Below are positions 40,131-49,188 of a DNA stretch of 64,000 nt, piece after piece. This DNA is from CAYOUV01 sp963790075 (GTDB lineage Bacteria; Chloroflexota; Anaerolineae; Anaerolineales; Villigracilaceae): assembly GCA_963790075.1 (NCBI GenBank), contig CAWBNG010000004.1, positions 992,001-1,056,000 on the forward strand. Reading direction: 5' to 3'. Position numbers and translations under genes: made by a program. The first letter of the stretch is position 1; each line of letters opens with the position of its first letter. Below the pieces are notes generated by a model. It did no database searches, was not told the origin of the DNA, and worked only from the letters and a program-made list of their open reading frames with translations.

Positions 40131-41537
40131 ATGAATAAGAAGTCCATCTTATGGTCTTTGATAAGCTTGCTGATTCTGACCTCCCTGCTTCTTGCTGCCT
40201 GTGGGACGCCGGCAACAACTGCTGCTCCGGCTGCCACTGAGGCTCCTGCGGCTACAGAAGCCCCTGCATCCACCGAGGCCCCCGCAGCCACTGAAGCTCC
40301 CGCAGCTGCGGTCCCGAGTTGTGGGACGGATCCTGTCGTTCTTAAGGCCAGCTTCGAGACCGGCTTCGACCTGCCCTTCAAGCTTGCTGATGAGTTCACC
40401 AAGCAATACCCGAACGTGACCTGGGACATCAGCCAGGATCAGTTTGCGAACCTAATTACTTCGACGCCGCTTGTGCTCGCGAGCGACAACGCGCCCGATC
40501 TGCTCCGGCTGCCAACGATGGTCTCGTTCGCGAAGGACGGCCTCTTGATGAACCTAGACGGCTACGCTGTGGCTTTCGGATGGAACGACTGGCCGGTGCC
40601 GCAGCTCAACCAGAACCGCATTGACGCCGACGGCGTCCGCGGCTCTGGTACGCTCTATGCCATGGGCCTCAACTACAGTCTGACCGGTGTCTTCTATAAC
40701 AAAACGCTGGCAGCGCAGATCGGCATGACTGAGCCGCCAAAGACGGTCGCTGAGTTCGAAGACCTGCTCGCTGCGGCCAAGGCCGCCGGGCTCCAGCCAA
40801 TCATGATGTGGGGCAGCGCCAAGAGTGGCATGGGGCTCGCCTTCCCGCTGCAGCAGCTGATGGCTGCCTATGGCCCAGTCGGGCCGATCAACGACTGGAT
40901 TTTCGGGAAAGCTGGCGCGACGATCGATACGCCGACGAACCTCATCGCTGCCCAGCACCTCGAGCAGTGGATCAAGGCTGGCTACTTCCCGGCTGACATC
41001 AACGCCATTGAGTACACGGATGCTGCCGCCCGTTTCGGTAAGGGTGAGGGAGTATTTACCTTCAACGGTGACTGGCAGAACGCCGGCTACGACACGGACC
41101 TGCCCGGAAACGTTGGGTTCTTCCTGATGCCGCCCGCCGAGGCCGGTGGTGGCTTTGCAGCCATGTCCGCCCCATTGACTTTTGGCATAGCGGCCAAGGC
41201 AGCGCACCCGGATTGCGCAGCGTTCTTCTTAAACTGGGTTGCCACAAACGATGTGGCTCGCCAGATCGACGTCTCCGTCGGCGGCTCCAACCCTGGCGGG
41301 CCGGCGGATGCCACGATGCCTAGTGTTGCTGCCGGCTCGGTCACGGCTGAGACACTCGCTGCCGGACCGGTAATGGGCGCAGACGGCGGCGCGATGGACT
41401 TTATCGCCAACGCGACGAGCTCCATCTTCGCTCAGGGCTGGACGCCTGAACTCCAGAAGATGGTCGGTGGCCAGCAAGACGCTGCCGGTCTCCTCAAGGC
41501 CGTTCAAGCCGAGTACGAGCGGGAAATGGCTCAATAA
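40131..41537 (+). CDS. extracellular sugar-binding lipoprotein of an ABC importer
   Basis: 468 residues. Signal peptide with lipobox LLAAC (cysteine 24), a low-complexity AATEAPA/STEAPA linker at about residues 28-58, then a family 1 solute-binding domain (KLADEFTKQYPNVTWDISQDQF, later GEGVFTFNGDWQNAGY and CAAFFLNWVATND). It captures an oligosaccharide outside the cell for the two permeases downstream. AGGAG is 8 nt before the ATG. After the linker, codon use becomes strikingly GC-rich compared with lacI and the sucrose phosphorylase gene. Confidence 0.92.
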   Translation: MNKKSILWSLISLLILTSLLLAACGTPATTAAPAATEAPAATEAPASTEAPAATEAPAAAVPSCGTDPVVLKASFETGFDLPFKLADEFTKQYPNVTWDISQDQFANLITSTPLVLASDNAPDLLRLPTMVSFAKDGLLMNLDGYAVAFGWNDWPVPQLNQNRIDADGVRGSGTLYAMGLNYSLTGVFYNKTLAAQIGMTEPPKTVAEFEDLLAAAKAAGLQPIMMWGSAKSGMGLAFPLQQLMAAYGPVGPINDWIFGKAGATIDTPTNLIAAQHLEQWIKAGYFPADINAIEYTDAAARFGKGEGVFTFNGDWQNAGYDTDLPGNVGFFLMPPAEAGGGFAAMSAPLTFGIAAKAAHPDCAAFFLNWVATNDVARQIDVSVGGSNPGGPADATMPSVAAGSVTAETLAAGPVMGADGGAMDFIANATSSIFAQGWTPELQKMVGGQQDAAGLLKAVQAEYEREMAQ

Positions 41538-41600
41538 AATAAATAGTAGTGGTGAGGGCCGCAGTGTGATACCTGCGCCTGCCAGATCGACGTGACATTG

Positions 41601-42539
41601 ATGATGACAGTAGATAATAATCGTCCTGCGGCTCTCTCAGTCTCCAGGCGGATCCCTACCAAAAAATGGGTCCGCCGGGAGACCTTTGTTGGCTGGCTGT
41701 TCGTCCTCCCCGCGCTGCTCATGTACGCGGTCTTTGTGCTTGTGCCTTTCCTGTTGACCATCGTGTACTCGTTTCATCGCTGGAACGGTGTCGGTCCGAT
41801 GACCTGGGTCGGGTTGAAGAACTACGTGACTGTCTTCCAGGTGCCTGACCTGATCGGGACCATCTTCCACGCGTTCTGGCTGGTCGTGTGGTTCAGTTTC
41901 ATTCCGGTGGGCCTAGGTCTCGTCGTCGCGAGCGTGATCAACCGCGTGGCGACCGGGCGGTTCGGGGAGATCGCCCGGACTGTTTTGTTCCTGCCTCAAG
42001 TCATAGCGCTCGTGGCTGCCGGCATCATTTGGGGTTGGCTGTTTTCTCTTTCGGGCCTGGTCAACCAGTTCCTCAGGATCATCGGCCTCGGTTCGATCAC
42101 CCGTGCCTGGTTGGGCGACTTCAATTGGGCGCTCTCGGCCGTCGGCATTATCGGGGTCTGGGTACTACTCGGCTTCTGTACCGTCTTGCTGTCAACCGGC
42201 ATGTCGAAGATCGACCCGGCTCTCTATGAGTCGGCGAGGATCGACGGCTCTGGCTGGTTTACGGAGTTCGTCGCGATCACCGTCCCCCTTCTCAGGCAGG
42301 AGATCGGCGTGTGCCTGACCGTCACGGTGATCGCCGCGCTCGCCACGTTTGACATCGTTTACGTCGCGACGGCCGGCGGGCCCGGTAACGCGACGTCGGT
42401 CCCTGGACTCCAGATCTACATCCTTGCATTCTCCCAACGAAATATAGGCTTGGCGTCTGCTCTGGCCGTCATGCTCATGATTCTTGTCGTCGTGATCATC
42501 CTCCCGATCCAACGCCTGAACCAGGAGACAATGCAATGA
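41601..42539 (+). CDS. sugar ABC transporter permease (MalF/UgpA type)
   Basis: About 312 residues, six helices. The EAA loop interacting with the ATPase is ESARIDGSGWFTEFVAITVPLL near residue 205. The start is unclear: no ribosome site precedes ATG 41601 or the GTG three codons earlier. It pairs with the next permease, with which it overlaps by 4 bp. Codons are GC-rich. Confidence 0.9.
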   Translation: MMTVDNNRPAALSVSRRIPTKKWVRRETFVGWLFVLPALLMYAVFVLVPFLLTIVYSFHRWNGVGPMTWVGLKNYVTVFQVPDLIGTIFHAFWLVVWFSFIPVGLGLVVASVINRVATGRFGEIARTVLFLPQVIALVAAGIIWGWLFSLSGLVNQFLRIIGLGSITRAWLGDFNWALSAVGIIGVWVLLGFCTVLLSTGMSKIDPALYESARIDGSGWFTEFVAITVPLLRQEIGVCLTVTVIAALATFDIVYVATAGGPGNATSVPGLQIYILAFSQRNIGLASALAVMLMILVVVIILPIQRLNQETMQ

Positions 42540-43360
42540 AGATTGGACGTGGTGAACTTTTCGCGGGACGGACGCTCCTCCTAGCGCTGATGGCGTTCAC
42601 GATCCTGCCCTTCATCAGCATTTTCATGACCGCCCTACATCCAGCGAACACTGTGCCTGGCGGGCTCGAATGGCCAGCGCACCCGCAGTGGGGCAACTTC
42701 GTGGAAGCATTCAAAGTGGCGAATATGACCACGCTTCTCATATCAAGCACACGTATCGTCCTCACTGTTGTGCCGGTGGCCCTTGTCATCTCGACGATGG
42801 CCGGGTTCGCCATCGGCCTCCTGCGGATCCCCGGCTCGGGCGTGCTCCTGACCCTGTTCGTGTTCGGGCTGACGCTCCCGTTCCAAGGGATTATCATTCC
42901 CATCTACATCCTGGAGCGGGCGGTGGGGATCTACAACACTAAGTTTGCGATTGCGCTGCCGCTGATCGCCTTGTACATGCCCTTTGCCGTCTTCTGGATG
43001 CGCGCCCATTTCGTCAACATGCCGGTCGAGATCTCGGAGGCAGCCCGCGTCGATGGTGCCACCACCTGGGACCTGTTCCGGCGCATCCACCTCCCGCTGG
43101 CGCAGGCGCCGATCGCGTCGCTCGGGGTCCTCATGTCCATCTGGACGTGGAACCAGTTTCTCCTTGCGCTGGTGCTTGTCGAGGACCCGTCGCAGCGAAC
43201 GATGGCCGGTGCGCTGGGAGCGTTCCAGGGCCACTACGCGACCGATGTCCCCCTGTTATGCGCCGGTACGATTCTGATCCTGGTACCCACCCTCGTCATC
43301 TTCGTGCTGTTCCAGCGCCAGATCATCACAGCACTACTCCAAGGCTCAATCAAGGGATGA
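42536..43360 (+). CDS. sugar ABC transporter permease (MalG/UgpE type)
   Basis: 274 residues, six helices, with the EAA loop EAARVDGATTWDLFRRIHLPLA near residue 165 and the MalG-type end IVTALLQGSIKG-like (IITALLQGSIKG). It overlaps the stop of the upstream permease (ATGA), so the two are translationally coupled. No ATPase gene follows; the UgpC-type ATPase at 10950 is the likely energiser. Confidence 0.92.
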   Translation: MKIGRGELFAGRTLLLALMAFTILPFISIFMTALHPANTVPGGLEWPAHPQWGNFVEAFKVANMTTLLISSTRIVLTVVPVALVISTMAGFAIGLLRIPGSGVLLTLFVFGLTLPFQGIIIPIYILERAVGIYNTKFAIALPLIALYMPFAVFWMRAHFVNMPVEISEAARVDGATTWDLFRRIHLPLAQAPIASLGVLMSIWTWNQFLLALVLVEDPSQRTMAGALGAFQGHYATDVPLLCAGTILILVPTLVIFVLFQRQIITALLQGSIKG

Positions 43361-43585
43361 GCAGCGGAGTTCGGAGCAGTGGTGTACCGAGTGCCATTCC
43401 ATTGCGATGAGAATAACCGGGTCTGGCAAGCGATAAGAGATTCCCTTTTACTGGTTGAACGATTACACAGAAGGTGGTGCCGGGAGGGTGGATTGGAACG
43501 TGATCCTTAATAACGCCAATATTGTCATGTATATTATTGCAATAATGGTCTTCCATGGATTTCATAAAAAAAGTTGGAGCCGAAA

Positions 43586-44560
43586 ATGCCCTTGACCTTT
43601 GATCTACCCATCGAACAGCTCAAAACATATCGTGGGAAAAATCCATGTCCATCAGATTTCGATTCGTTCTGGGATAAAAGTCTGGCTGAAATGCGATCGA
43701 TTGATCCCAAAGTCGAATTAATTGCGGCTGATTTTCAAGTGCCCAATATTGAGTGTTTTCATTTGTTTTTTACAGGGGTCGGAGAGGCGCGCATACACGC
43801 CAAATTGTTGCGCCCTGCGCATGCACCATCCCCACATCCTGCAGTGCTGCTATTTCACGGTTATACAGGCGATTCTGGTGACTGGTTCGATAAGCTTGGC
43901 TTTGTTGCTGCAGGTTTTACCATCGCCGCTCTGGACTGTCGCGGTCAGGCGGGCTTATCAGAAGATAGCGGAAATGTAGCCGGTAATACTCTTCATGGAC
44001 ATATCATCCGTGGATTGGAGGATGCGTTGCGGGGTTCTCCTGAAAGATTGCTTTTTCGACAAATATTTCTCGATACAGCCCAACTTGCCAGAGTTGTTAT
44101 GGAAATGCCTGAAGTGGACGCGAACCGGGTTGGGGCCATGGGCGGCAGTCAGGGAGGCGCGTTGACTGTGGCTTGTGCTGCCTTGGAGCCTCGCATTAGA
44201 CGCGCCGCGCCGTTCTTCCCTTTCCTGAGTGACTACTTGCGCGTTTGGGAAATGGATTGCGCAAAAGATGCATACCAAGAACTGCAGGAATACTTCCGTC
44301 ATTCGGACCCCATGCATAAACTGGAAACAACCATATTCGAAACGTTAGGTTATATCGATATCCAATTTCTGGCTCCTCGTGTCCAGGCAGAAGCGCTTTG
44401 GGGAATTGGCCTGATGGATACAATCTGCCCTCCCTCCTCGCAGTTTGCCGTATACAACAAGATTGTCTCGCCAAAGAAAATGGTGATATATCCTGATTTT
44501 GGACACGAACCATTGCCAAGTTTTTATGATCAAGCTTTTCAATTCTTACTGGGAATGTAG
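43586..44560 (+). CDS. acetyl-esterase, AXE1/cephalosporin-C deacetylase family (CE7)
   Basis: 324 residues, alpha/beta hydrolase. Landmarks: PCPSDFDSFW near residue 25, LLFHGYTGDSGDWFD (oxyanion region), DCRGQAGLSED (RGQ motif of CE7), the nucleophile elbow GGSQGGAL near residue 188, GLMDTICPPSSQFA carrying the acid, and the histidine in PDFGHEPLP. It removes acetyl groups from acetylated sugars or xylo-oligosaccharides in the cytosol. I start at ATG 43586, with GGAG 6 nt upstream, instead of the TTG at 43574. It follows the transporter in the sugar locus. Confidence 0.9.
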   Translation: MPLTFDLPIEQLKTYRGKNPCPSDFDSFWDKSLAEMRSIDPKVELIAADFQVPNIECFHLFFTGVGEARIHAKLLRPAHAPSPHPAVLLFHGYTGDSGDWFDKLGFVAAGFTIAALDCRGQAGLSEDSGNVAGNTLHGHIIRGLEDALRGSPERLLFRQIFLDTAQLARVVMEMPEVDANRVGAMGGSQGGALTVACAALEPRIRRAAPFFPFLSDYLRVWEMDCAKDAYQELQEYFRHSDPMHKLETTIFETLGYIDIQFLAPRVQAEALWGIGLMDTICPPSSQFAVYNKIVSPKKMVIYPDFGHEPLPSFYDQAFQFLLGM

Positions 44561-44592
44561 CTGGGACATACCCATGTACCTCAGCAGGTGCT

Positions 44593-45357
44593 ATGTCGCG
44601 TTTTCAGTGTTCTTTTCAATCAAAAGTATTGAACATCCCCACAACCGTCACTGTTAATCTACCATTTCCCGTTTTCGATCCACTCTCATTGAATGAGTCG
44701 CTTGATGATATTTATAGGTCCGGAAAGAAAATTAAAAACCCTGTCCCTGTTGCATTGGGTATTCTCAGATTCCAGCATTTGGTCTCAGGTCAGTAGAATA
44801 GGAGAATATGCAGGCCGACATGGATTAGCGCTGGTGATGCCGAGTGTTGAAATTAGTTTTTACGCTGGTCTATTACATGGTGCTGCATATTGGACATATG
44901 TTCCGTTTTTCCTTTATCAGATCAGCGGAATGGCAATTTCGTAGCAGGGTTTTCCATGGGCGGATATGGAGCATTTATACTGGCATTGAACAAGCCTGAT
45001 AAATTTGGGGCAGGGATCGCTATTTCCGGGGTGTTGGATATTGTTACGGCAATGAGAAACCCCTTCCATCCCGTCTTTGAGGTGGATGAATATTTTGGAG
45101 GCATCCATAAACTCGAAGGGAGTTACAATGATTTGTTCACACAGCTTCAAAGCCTGAGAAAGAGAGGAAAGTCAATCCCCAGACGGTATAGGGCATGTGG
45201 ATTGGACGATCCACTTTACGAAATGAACGTTAAATTCAGGGATCATGCAAACTTAAACGTTATTCCATTTACTTATGAGGAAGGTCCTGGAGGAGATACA
45301 TCGGATTTTTTTGGATTATTATATCTGCCAAGCTTTGGCGTGGCTAGATCCGAATGA
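44593..45357 (+). pseudogene. broken tributyrin-esterase-like hydrolase
   Basis: Three pieces in two frames add up to one esterase of the EstA/tributyrin esterase family: FQCSFQSKVLNIPTTVTVNLP, then a shift to LKTLSLLHWVFSDSSIWSQVSRIGEYAGRHGLALVMPSVE...AYWTYV, then a second shift, with about ten codons missing, to FPLSDQRNGNFVAGFSMGGYGAF. The nucleophile motif GFSMGG survives, but the LLHG oxyanion motif is LLHW and the C-terminal histidine region is garbled (EEGPGGDTSDFF). The gene cannot make an intact protein. Confidence 0.85.
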
Positions 45358-45454
45358 GATAAACAGGAATTAACTTCAGTCTAATGAAGGGGCTGTATCT
45401 TAGGAAGTAGCACTTGCCATCTACAGATTGCACATTGCCGCAAAGATAAGCATT

Positions 45455-46945
45455 ATGAAAAACAACGTACAACTTATCACTTATGTAGATCGCTTGGGTG
45501 GAGGCGATATCAAGGCTTTACATCGATTACTAACAGGACCACTCGCAGGGTTGTTTGGGGGTATTCATCTCCTTCCATTTTATTACCCCATTCACGGTGT
45601 TGATGCTGGCTTTGACCCGATCGATCACTCCAAGATTGATCCTTGCCTGGGAGGTTGGGCTGATATCAAAAAACTGGGGCAGGATGTGGATCTAATGGCG
45701 GACTTAATTGTCAACCATGTGTCCTCTTCCTCCCCGCAATTCCTGGATTATTCCGAAAAGGGTAGTGCCTCCATTTATAAAGAAATGTTCCTGACCATGG
45801 ACAGCGTTTTTCCGAAAGGCGCTACTGAAAATGACCTGTTGACCATCTATCGCCCACGTCTGGGCCTACCCTTTTCTTATATTACGCTAAAGAACAACCA
45901 AAAGCGCTTGCTATGGACGACCTTTTCGGAACAACAAATCGATATAAATGTAACCCATCCGAAAGGTAAAACCTACCTGCTATCCGTGTTGCGAAAACTA
46001 CATAAAAATGGTATCCGCATGGTGCGGCTAGATGCCATAGGGTATGCTATTAAAAAGCCGGGAAGCAGCTGTTTCATGATTCCAGAAACCTTCGCGTTTA
46101 TAGACTACCTCACTAAGCAAGCAGCGGCCTTAGAGATCGAAGTGCTTGTCGAAATTCATTCTTACTTTCGCAGACAAATTGAAATTGCGCAGCATGTGGA
46201 TCGCGTCTATGATTTCGCGTTACCTCCCCTGATTTTACATGCCATCTTTAACCATACCGCTCATTATCTAAGACGATGGCTGGAAATCAGTCCGCGCAAC
46301 GCCATCACCGTTTTAGACACACATGATGGCATCGGTGTAATCGATATCGGAGCTGATAGCATCGATTCGCAAGGTCGCCCTGGCATAATTCCTGCAGAAG
46401 AACTGGATGCCTTGGTTGATAAAATCCACAATAATAGCAACGGGCAAAGCCGTTTGGCCACCGGCCCGGCGGCCTCTAATCTCGATCTATACCAGGTAAA
46501 CTGTACATTCTACGATGCTCTTGGGCGTAATGACCGCGACTATTTATTGGCCCGAGCGATCCAATTCTTTGCTCCGGGTATACCGCAGGTCTATTATGTA
46601 GGTTTGCTGGCAGGTGAGAATGATATGGCCTTGCTTGCCAAAAGTGGTGTTGGGCGCGATATCAACCGCCATTATTACACGCCTGAAGAGATTAATCTAG
46701 CCATTCAGCGTCCGGTTGTTCAATCGCTGTTCGAATTGATCCGTTTTCGGAATAGTCATCCTGCTTTTGATGGATCGTTCAGTTTACCCGAAACCAATGA
46801 CTCCAAAATCGCCATGCGCTGGGATAAAGGACGAGATTGGGCTATATTGGAGGTCGATTTTGATTCCAGTTCATATCGTGTATCCAGCAGCTCGTTTGCT
46901 TCGCCGTGCTCAAGCGTGAATAAAATTGGCAAGTTTGTGGTTTAA
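45455..46945 (+). CDS. sucrose phosphorylase (GH13 subfamily 18)
   Basis: 496 residues, cytosolic. It splits sucrose with phosphate into glucose 1-phosphate and fructose. Very close in layout to characterised sucrose phosphorylases: KNNVQLITYVDRLGGG at the start, DAGFDPIDHSKID, IVNHVS, the nucleophile in MVRLDAIGYAIKKPG near residue 195, acid/base glutamate in VLVEIHSYFRRQ, LDTHDGIGVIDIG, and PQVYYVGLLAGENDM with GRDINRHYY. I start at ATG 45455 to match the family opening; the frame is open 9 codons further. Related GH13_18 enzymes use other sugars, so sucrose is probable but not proven. It explains the need for the sugar importer nearby. Confidence 0.92.
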   Translation: MKNNVQLITYVDRLGGGDIKALHRLLTGPLAGLFGGIHLLPFYYPIHGVDAGFDPIDHSKIDPCLGGWADIKKLGQDVDLMADLIVNHVSSSSPQFLDYSEKGSASIYKEMFLTMDSVFPKGATENDLLTIYRPRLGLPFSYITLKNNQKRLLWTTFSEQQIDINVTHPKGKTYLLSVLRKLHKNGIRMVRLDAIGYAIKKPGSSCFMIPETFAFIDYLTKQAAALEIEVLVEIHSYFRRQIEIAQHVDRVYDFALPPLILHAIFNHTAHYLRRWLEISPRNAITVLDTHDGIGVIDIGADSIDSQGRPGIIPAEELDALVDKIHNNSNGQSRLATGPAASNLDLYQVNCTFYDALGRNDRDYLLARAIQFFAPGIPQVYYVGLLAGENDMALLAKSGVGRDINRHYYTPEEINLAIQRPVVQSLFELIRFRNSHPAFDGSFSLPETNDSKIAMRWDKGRDWAILEVDFDSSSYRVSSSSFASPCSSVNKIGKFVV

Positions 46946-46986
46946 TTATTTGAAGATCAATTTACGATTCGGTTTTTGCTAAAGTT

Positions 46987-47994
46987 ATGGGTAAAGATCT
47001 AACACCTACAATATATACCGTTGCTCATGAGGCTGGCGTAAGCGTTACAACGGTCTCACGAGTATTAAATTCACCCCATCTGGTAAAGGAATCCACCCGT
47101 TCCAAGGTGTTGGATGCCATCAACCGTCTTGGGTTCACACCACAAGCTCAGGCAGTTGCACGAGCCCGGCAGCAAATTGGTCGAATTGGCGTGCTAGTGC
47201 CTTATTTCTCCACATTTGCAATGACACAACGTTTGCGAGGCATAGCAAATCGATTAGCTGATACAAAATATGAGTTAGTAATATATTCGATCGATTCGGA
47301 AAAAAGATTCACCGGACATCTGGGGATGTTGTCTGCATCCCAACAAATTGATGGCTTGATTTTGATCTCTTTAAATCTGACAGATGAGCAAGCTCAACGA
47401 TTGAAAAAGAATATTCCTACAATCCTTATCGAATCGCAGCATCGGTTAATTAGCAGCGTGGTCATTGATAATTTCTCGGGTGGTCGGATGGTAGCAAAAT
47501 ACTTCATCGAGAAAGGTCATCAGCGGATGGCATTTCTCGATTATGGTAACTTACCAGTAACATCTACCGTTCACGCAGGTAAAGAACGACTCGCGGGATT
47601 CGAATATGAACTAAATGAACATGGAATCGAGTTGCCATCAAATCATATTCATTTTCCGGAATGGGCAGTTCCAACGGCAAATACAGAGTACATACGAAAT
47701 ATGCTAACAAATACAGAACCGGCTACGGCAATTTTCGTCGCCAACGATTATCTGGCCTTAATTACTTTGCACGTTGCCCGACGTATTGGATATCGAATCC
47801 CAGAAGATATTGCCATTATAGGCTTTGATGATATCGAGATTGCTGGACAAATCGGATTGACCACCGTCAGTCAGTTTTTGGATGAAACCGGGGAACTGGC
47901 TGTAGAGATGTTGATGAAAGATATTCAACAAGAAAATCCTATGGTACTAAGAGCCCAGATACCTCTTGAGTTAAAGGTGAGAGAAACTGCGTAA
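46987..47994 (+). CDS. LacI family transcriptional regulator, second copy
   Basis: 335 residues. HTH PTIYTVAHEAGVSVTTVSRVLNSPHLVKESTRSKVLDAI, hinge LGFTPQAQAVARARQQ, then a sugar-sensing domain ending IAIIGFDDIEIAGQIGLTTVSQFL. It is a clear paralogue of the LacI at 38931 (same GRIGV and QRLRGIA segments). It lies 42 bp after sucrose phosphorylase, probably in the same transcript. No good ribosome site was seen. A decayed third copy follows directly. Confidence 0.92.
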   Translation: MGKDLTPTIYTVAHEAGVSVTTVSRVLNSPHLVKESTRSKVLDAINRLGFTPQAQAVARARQQIGRIGVLVPYFSTFAMTQRLRGIANRLADTKYELVIYSIDSEKRFTGHLGMLSASQQIDGLILISLNLTDEQAQRLKKNIPTILIESQHRLISSVVIDNFSGGRMVAKYFIEKGHQRMAFLDYGNLPVTSTVHAGKERLAGFEYELNEHGIELPSNHIHFPEWAVPTANTEYIRNMLTNTEPATAIFVANDYLALITLHVARRIGYRIPEDIAIIGFDDIEIAGQIGLTTVSQFLDETGELAVEMLMKDIQQENPMVLRAQIPLELKVRETA

Positions 47995-48009
47995 GCCGAT
48001 TTTGGACAT

Positions 48010-48235
48010 ATGGCACCCAAGCGAGATACTACAATCTACCCTATAGCCAGGGGGGCTACAAAATATTTCAACTGTCTCAAGCGTGTTGAATTCACCCAAC
48101 CTTGTAAAACATAGGTTTCGCAACTCGAAACAAGGTCATGGAAGCCGTCGACCGGCCTGGATTTGATCAAGTTGTTGCCCGGACACATGCCAAAAAACGT
48201 CCCGGCCGAATTGATATCATTGACCTTTTGGGGAT
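48010..48235 (+). pseudogene. decayed third LacI N-terminus
   Basis: From ATG 48010, TTIYPIARGA continues in another frame as STVSSVLNSPNLVK, and then KVMEAVDRPGFDQVVARTHAKKRPGRIDII. Each piece aligns with TIYTVAHEAG, TTVSRVLNSPHLVK and KVLDAINRLGFTP...GRIGVL of the intact LacI just upstream. There are several frameshifts and stops, and no sensor domain remains. Confidence 0.8.
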
Positions 48236-48339
48236 CAGAAGGGGTTTGTTTGGATCAATAAGTGTGTTTTGATATGGATACCAGTTGGTCGGCTGTCTAA
48301 GCACCTTGATCGATGTTTTATACCAAACCATAATAGATA

Positions 48340-48465
48340 CGTGGAAAAAATTTCCTTGAGACAAGATTTGCTCAATTTGAAATGTAATTTTGTGTGGTTC
48401 CCTGCCCTTGCGGCTACGAAAACGACCCCATCAAGGAATGCGCTTGCACCTCATCCACTGTAATT
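48340..48465 (+). pseudogene. fragment of a ComM/YifB-type Mg-chelatase-like ATPase
   Basis: PCPCGYENDPIKECACTSSTVI matches the NPCPCGY...C.C zinc-like motif of ComM. Upstream, one frame off, KISLRQDLLNLKCNF fits the segment before that motif. Nothing else of the protein is present. The remaining bases to 48660 show no recognisable gene. Confidence 0.55.
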
Positions 48466-48672
48466 CAAATACCAGAATTGTCCCTGATTGACTATTGCAA
48501 ACCAAGAAGCGCTGGACATCCTGAAGTCAAAGCCATTGCTCGAATCGTAAAGGCTCAGGGCGTTAACCTTTTTGAAATGATGATGGAATCCGGAGATCAT
48601 CATCCGAGAGCCGCGACCGATAATCTCGACCATTACACTAAGAATTTCTGCTCAAATTCTCATAATAACCCC

Positions 48673-48703
48673 TTGACTTGGAGTCGGCTCCAGGTGTTAC
48701 ACT
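48673..48703 (+). promoter_or_regulatory. MerR-type promoter/operator
   Basis: TTGACT (48673-48678) and TACACT (48698-48703) are separated by 19 bp instead of 17. The spacer holds the dyad TGGAGTCGGCTCCA. A 19-bp spacer with a central dyad is the mark of promoters that MerR-family proteins activate by DNA distortion. Confidence 0.85.
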
Positions 48704-48722
48704 GTTATTTGGAGGTGCAATC

Positions 48723-49124
48723 ATGAAGATATCAGAAGTAAGTGAAAAATATAGTATCACGGCGGATACCCTCCGCTACTACGAGCGTGTTGGACTGATC
48801 CCGACCGTAAATCGAACTGAAAGTGGTATTCGAGATTACAACGAACTCGATCTCAGGCGCGTGGACTTCATCAAGTGTATGCGAGGCGCGGGACTTCCTG
48901 TGGAAATCCTGATTGGGTACATGGAACTGGTCCAGCTGGGTGATCAGACCATTGAAGCCAGAAAAGAGATCCTGGTCGAACAGCGCGACCTGCTTGCTAC
49001 CCGAATGGAAGAAATGCAAAAAACACTGGATCGCCTGAATTACAAAATTGATGTGTATGAAAAGGCTCTATTGAAAAAAGAACAGGAAATGGTTCAAGTA
49101 GAAGAATTAATGGGGGGAGATTGA
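48723..49124 (+). CDS. MerR family transcriptional regulator
   Basis: 133 residues. N-terminal winged helix MKISEVSEKYSITADTLRYYERVGLIPTVNRTESGIRDYNELDLRRVDFIKCMR, then a coiled-coil dimerisation helix (ARKEILVEQRDLLATRMEEMQKTLDRLNYKIDVYEKAL). It lacks the cysteine pattern of metal sensors and is close to the AdhR/YhdQ-like group that answers electrophiles or aldehydes. GGAGG is 7 nt before the ATG. The aldo-keto reductase 65 bp downstream is the likely target in the same transcript. Confidence 0.93.
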   Translation: MKISEVSEKYSITADTLRYYERVGLIPTVNRTESGIRDYNELDLRRVDFIKCMRGAGLPVEILIGYMELVQLGDQTIEARKEILVEQRDLLATRMEEMQKTLDRLNYKIDVYEKALLKKEQEMVQVEELMGGD

Positions 49125-49188
49125 AGCACTTTGATGAAGGGTAATTTCAAGAAAGAATTCGAACGACGAAAAGCGAGGAGTGAAAAAA

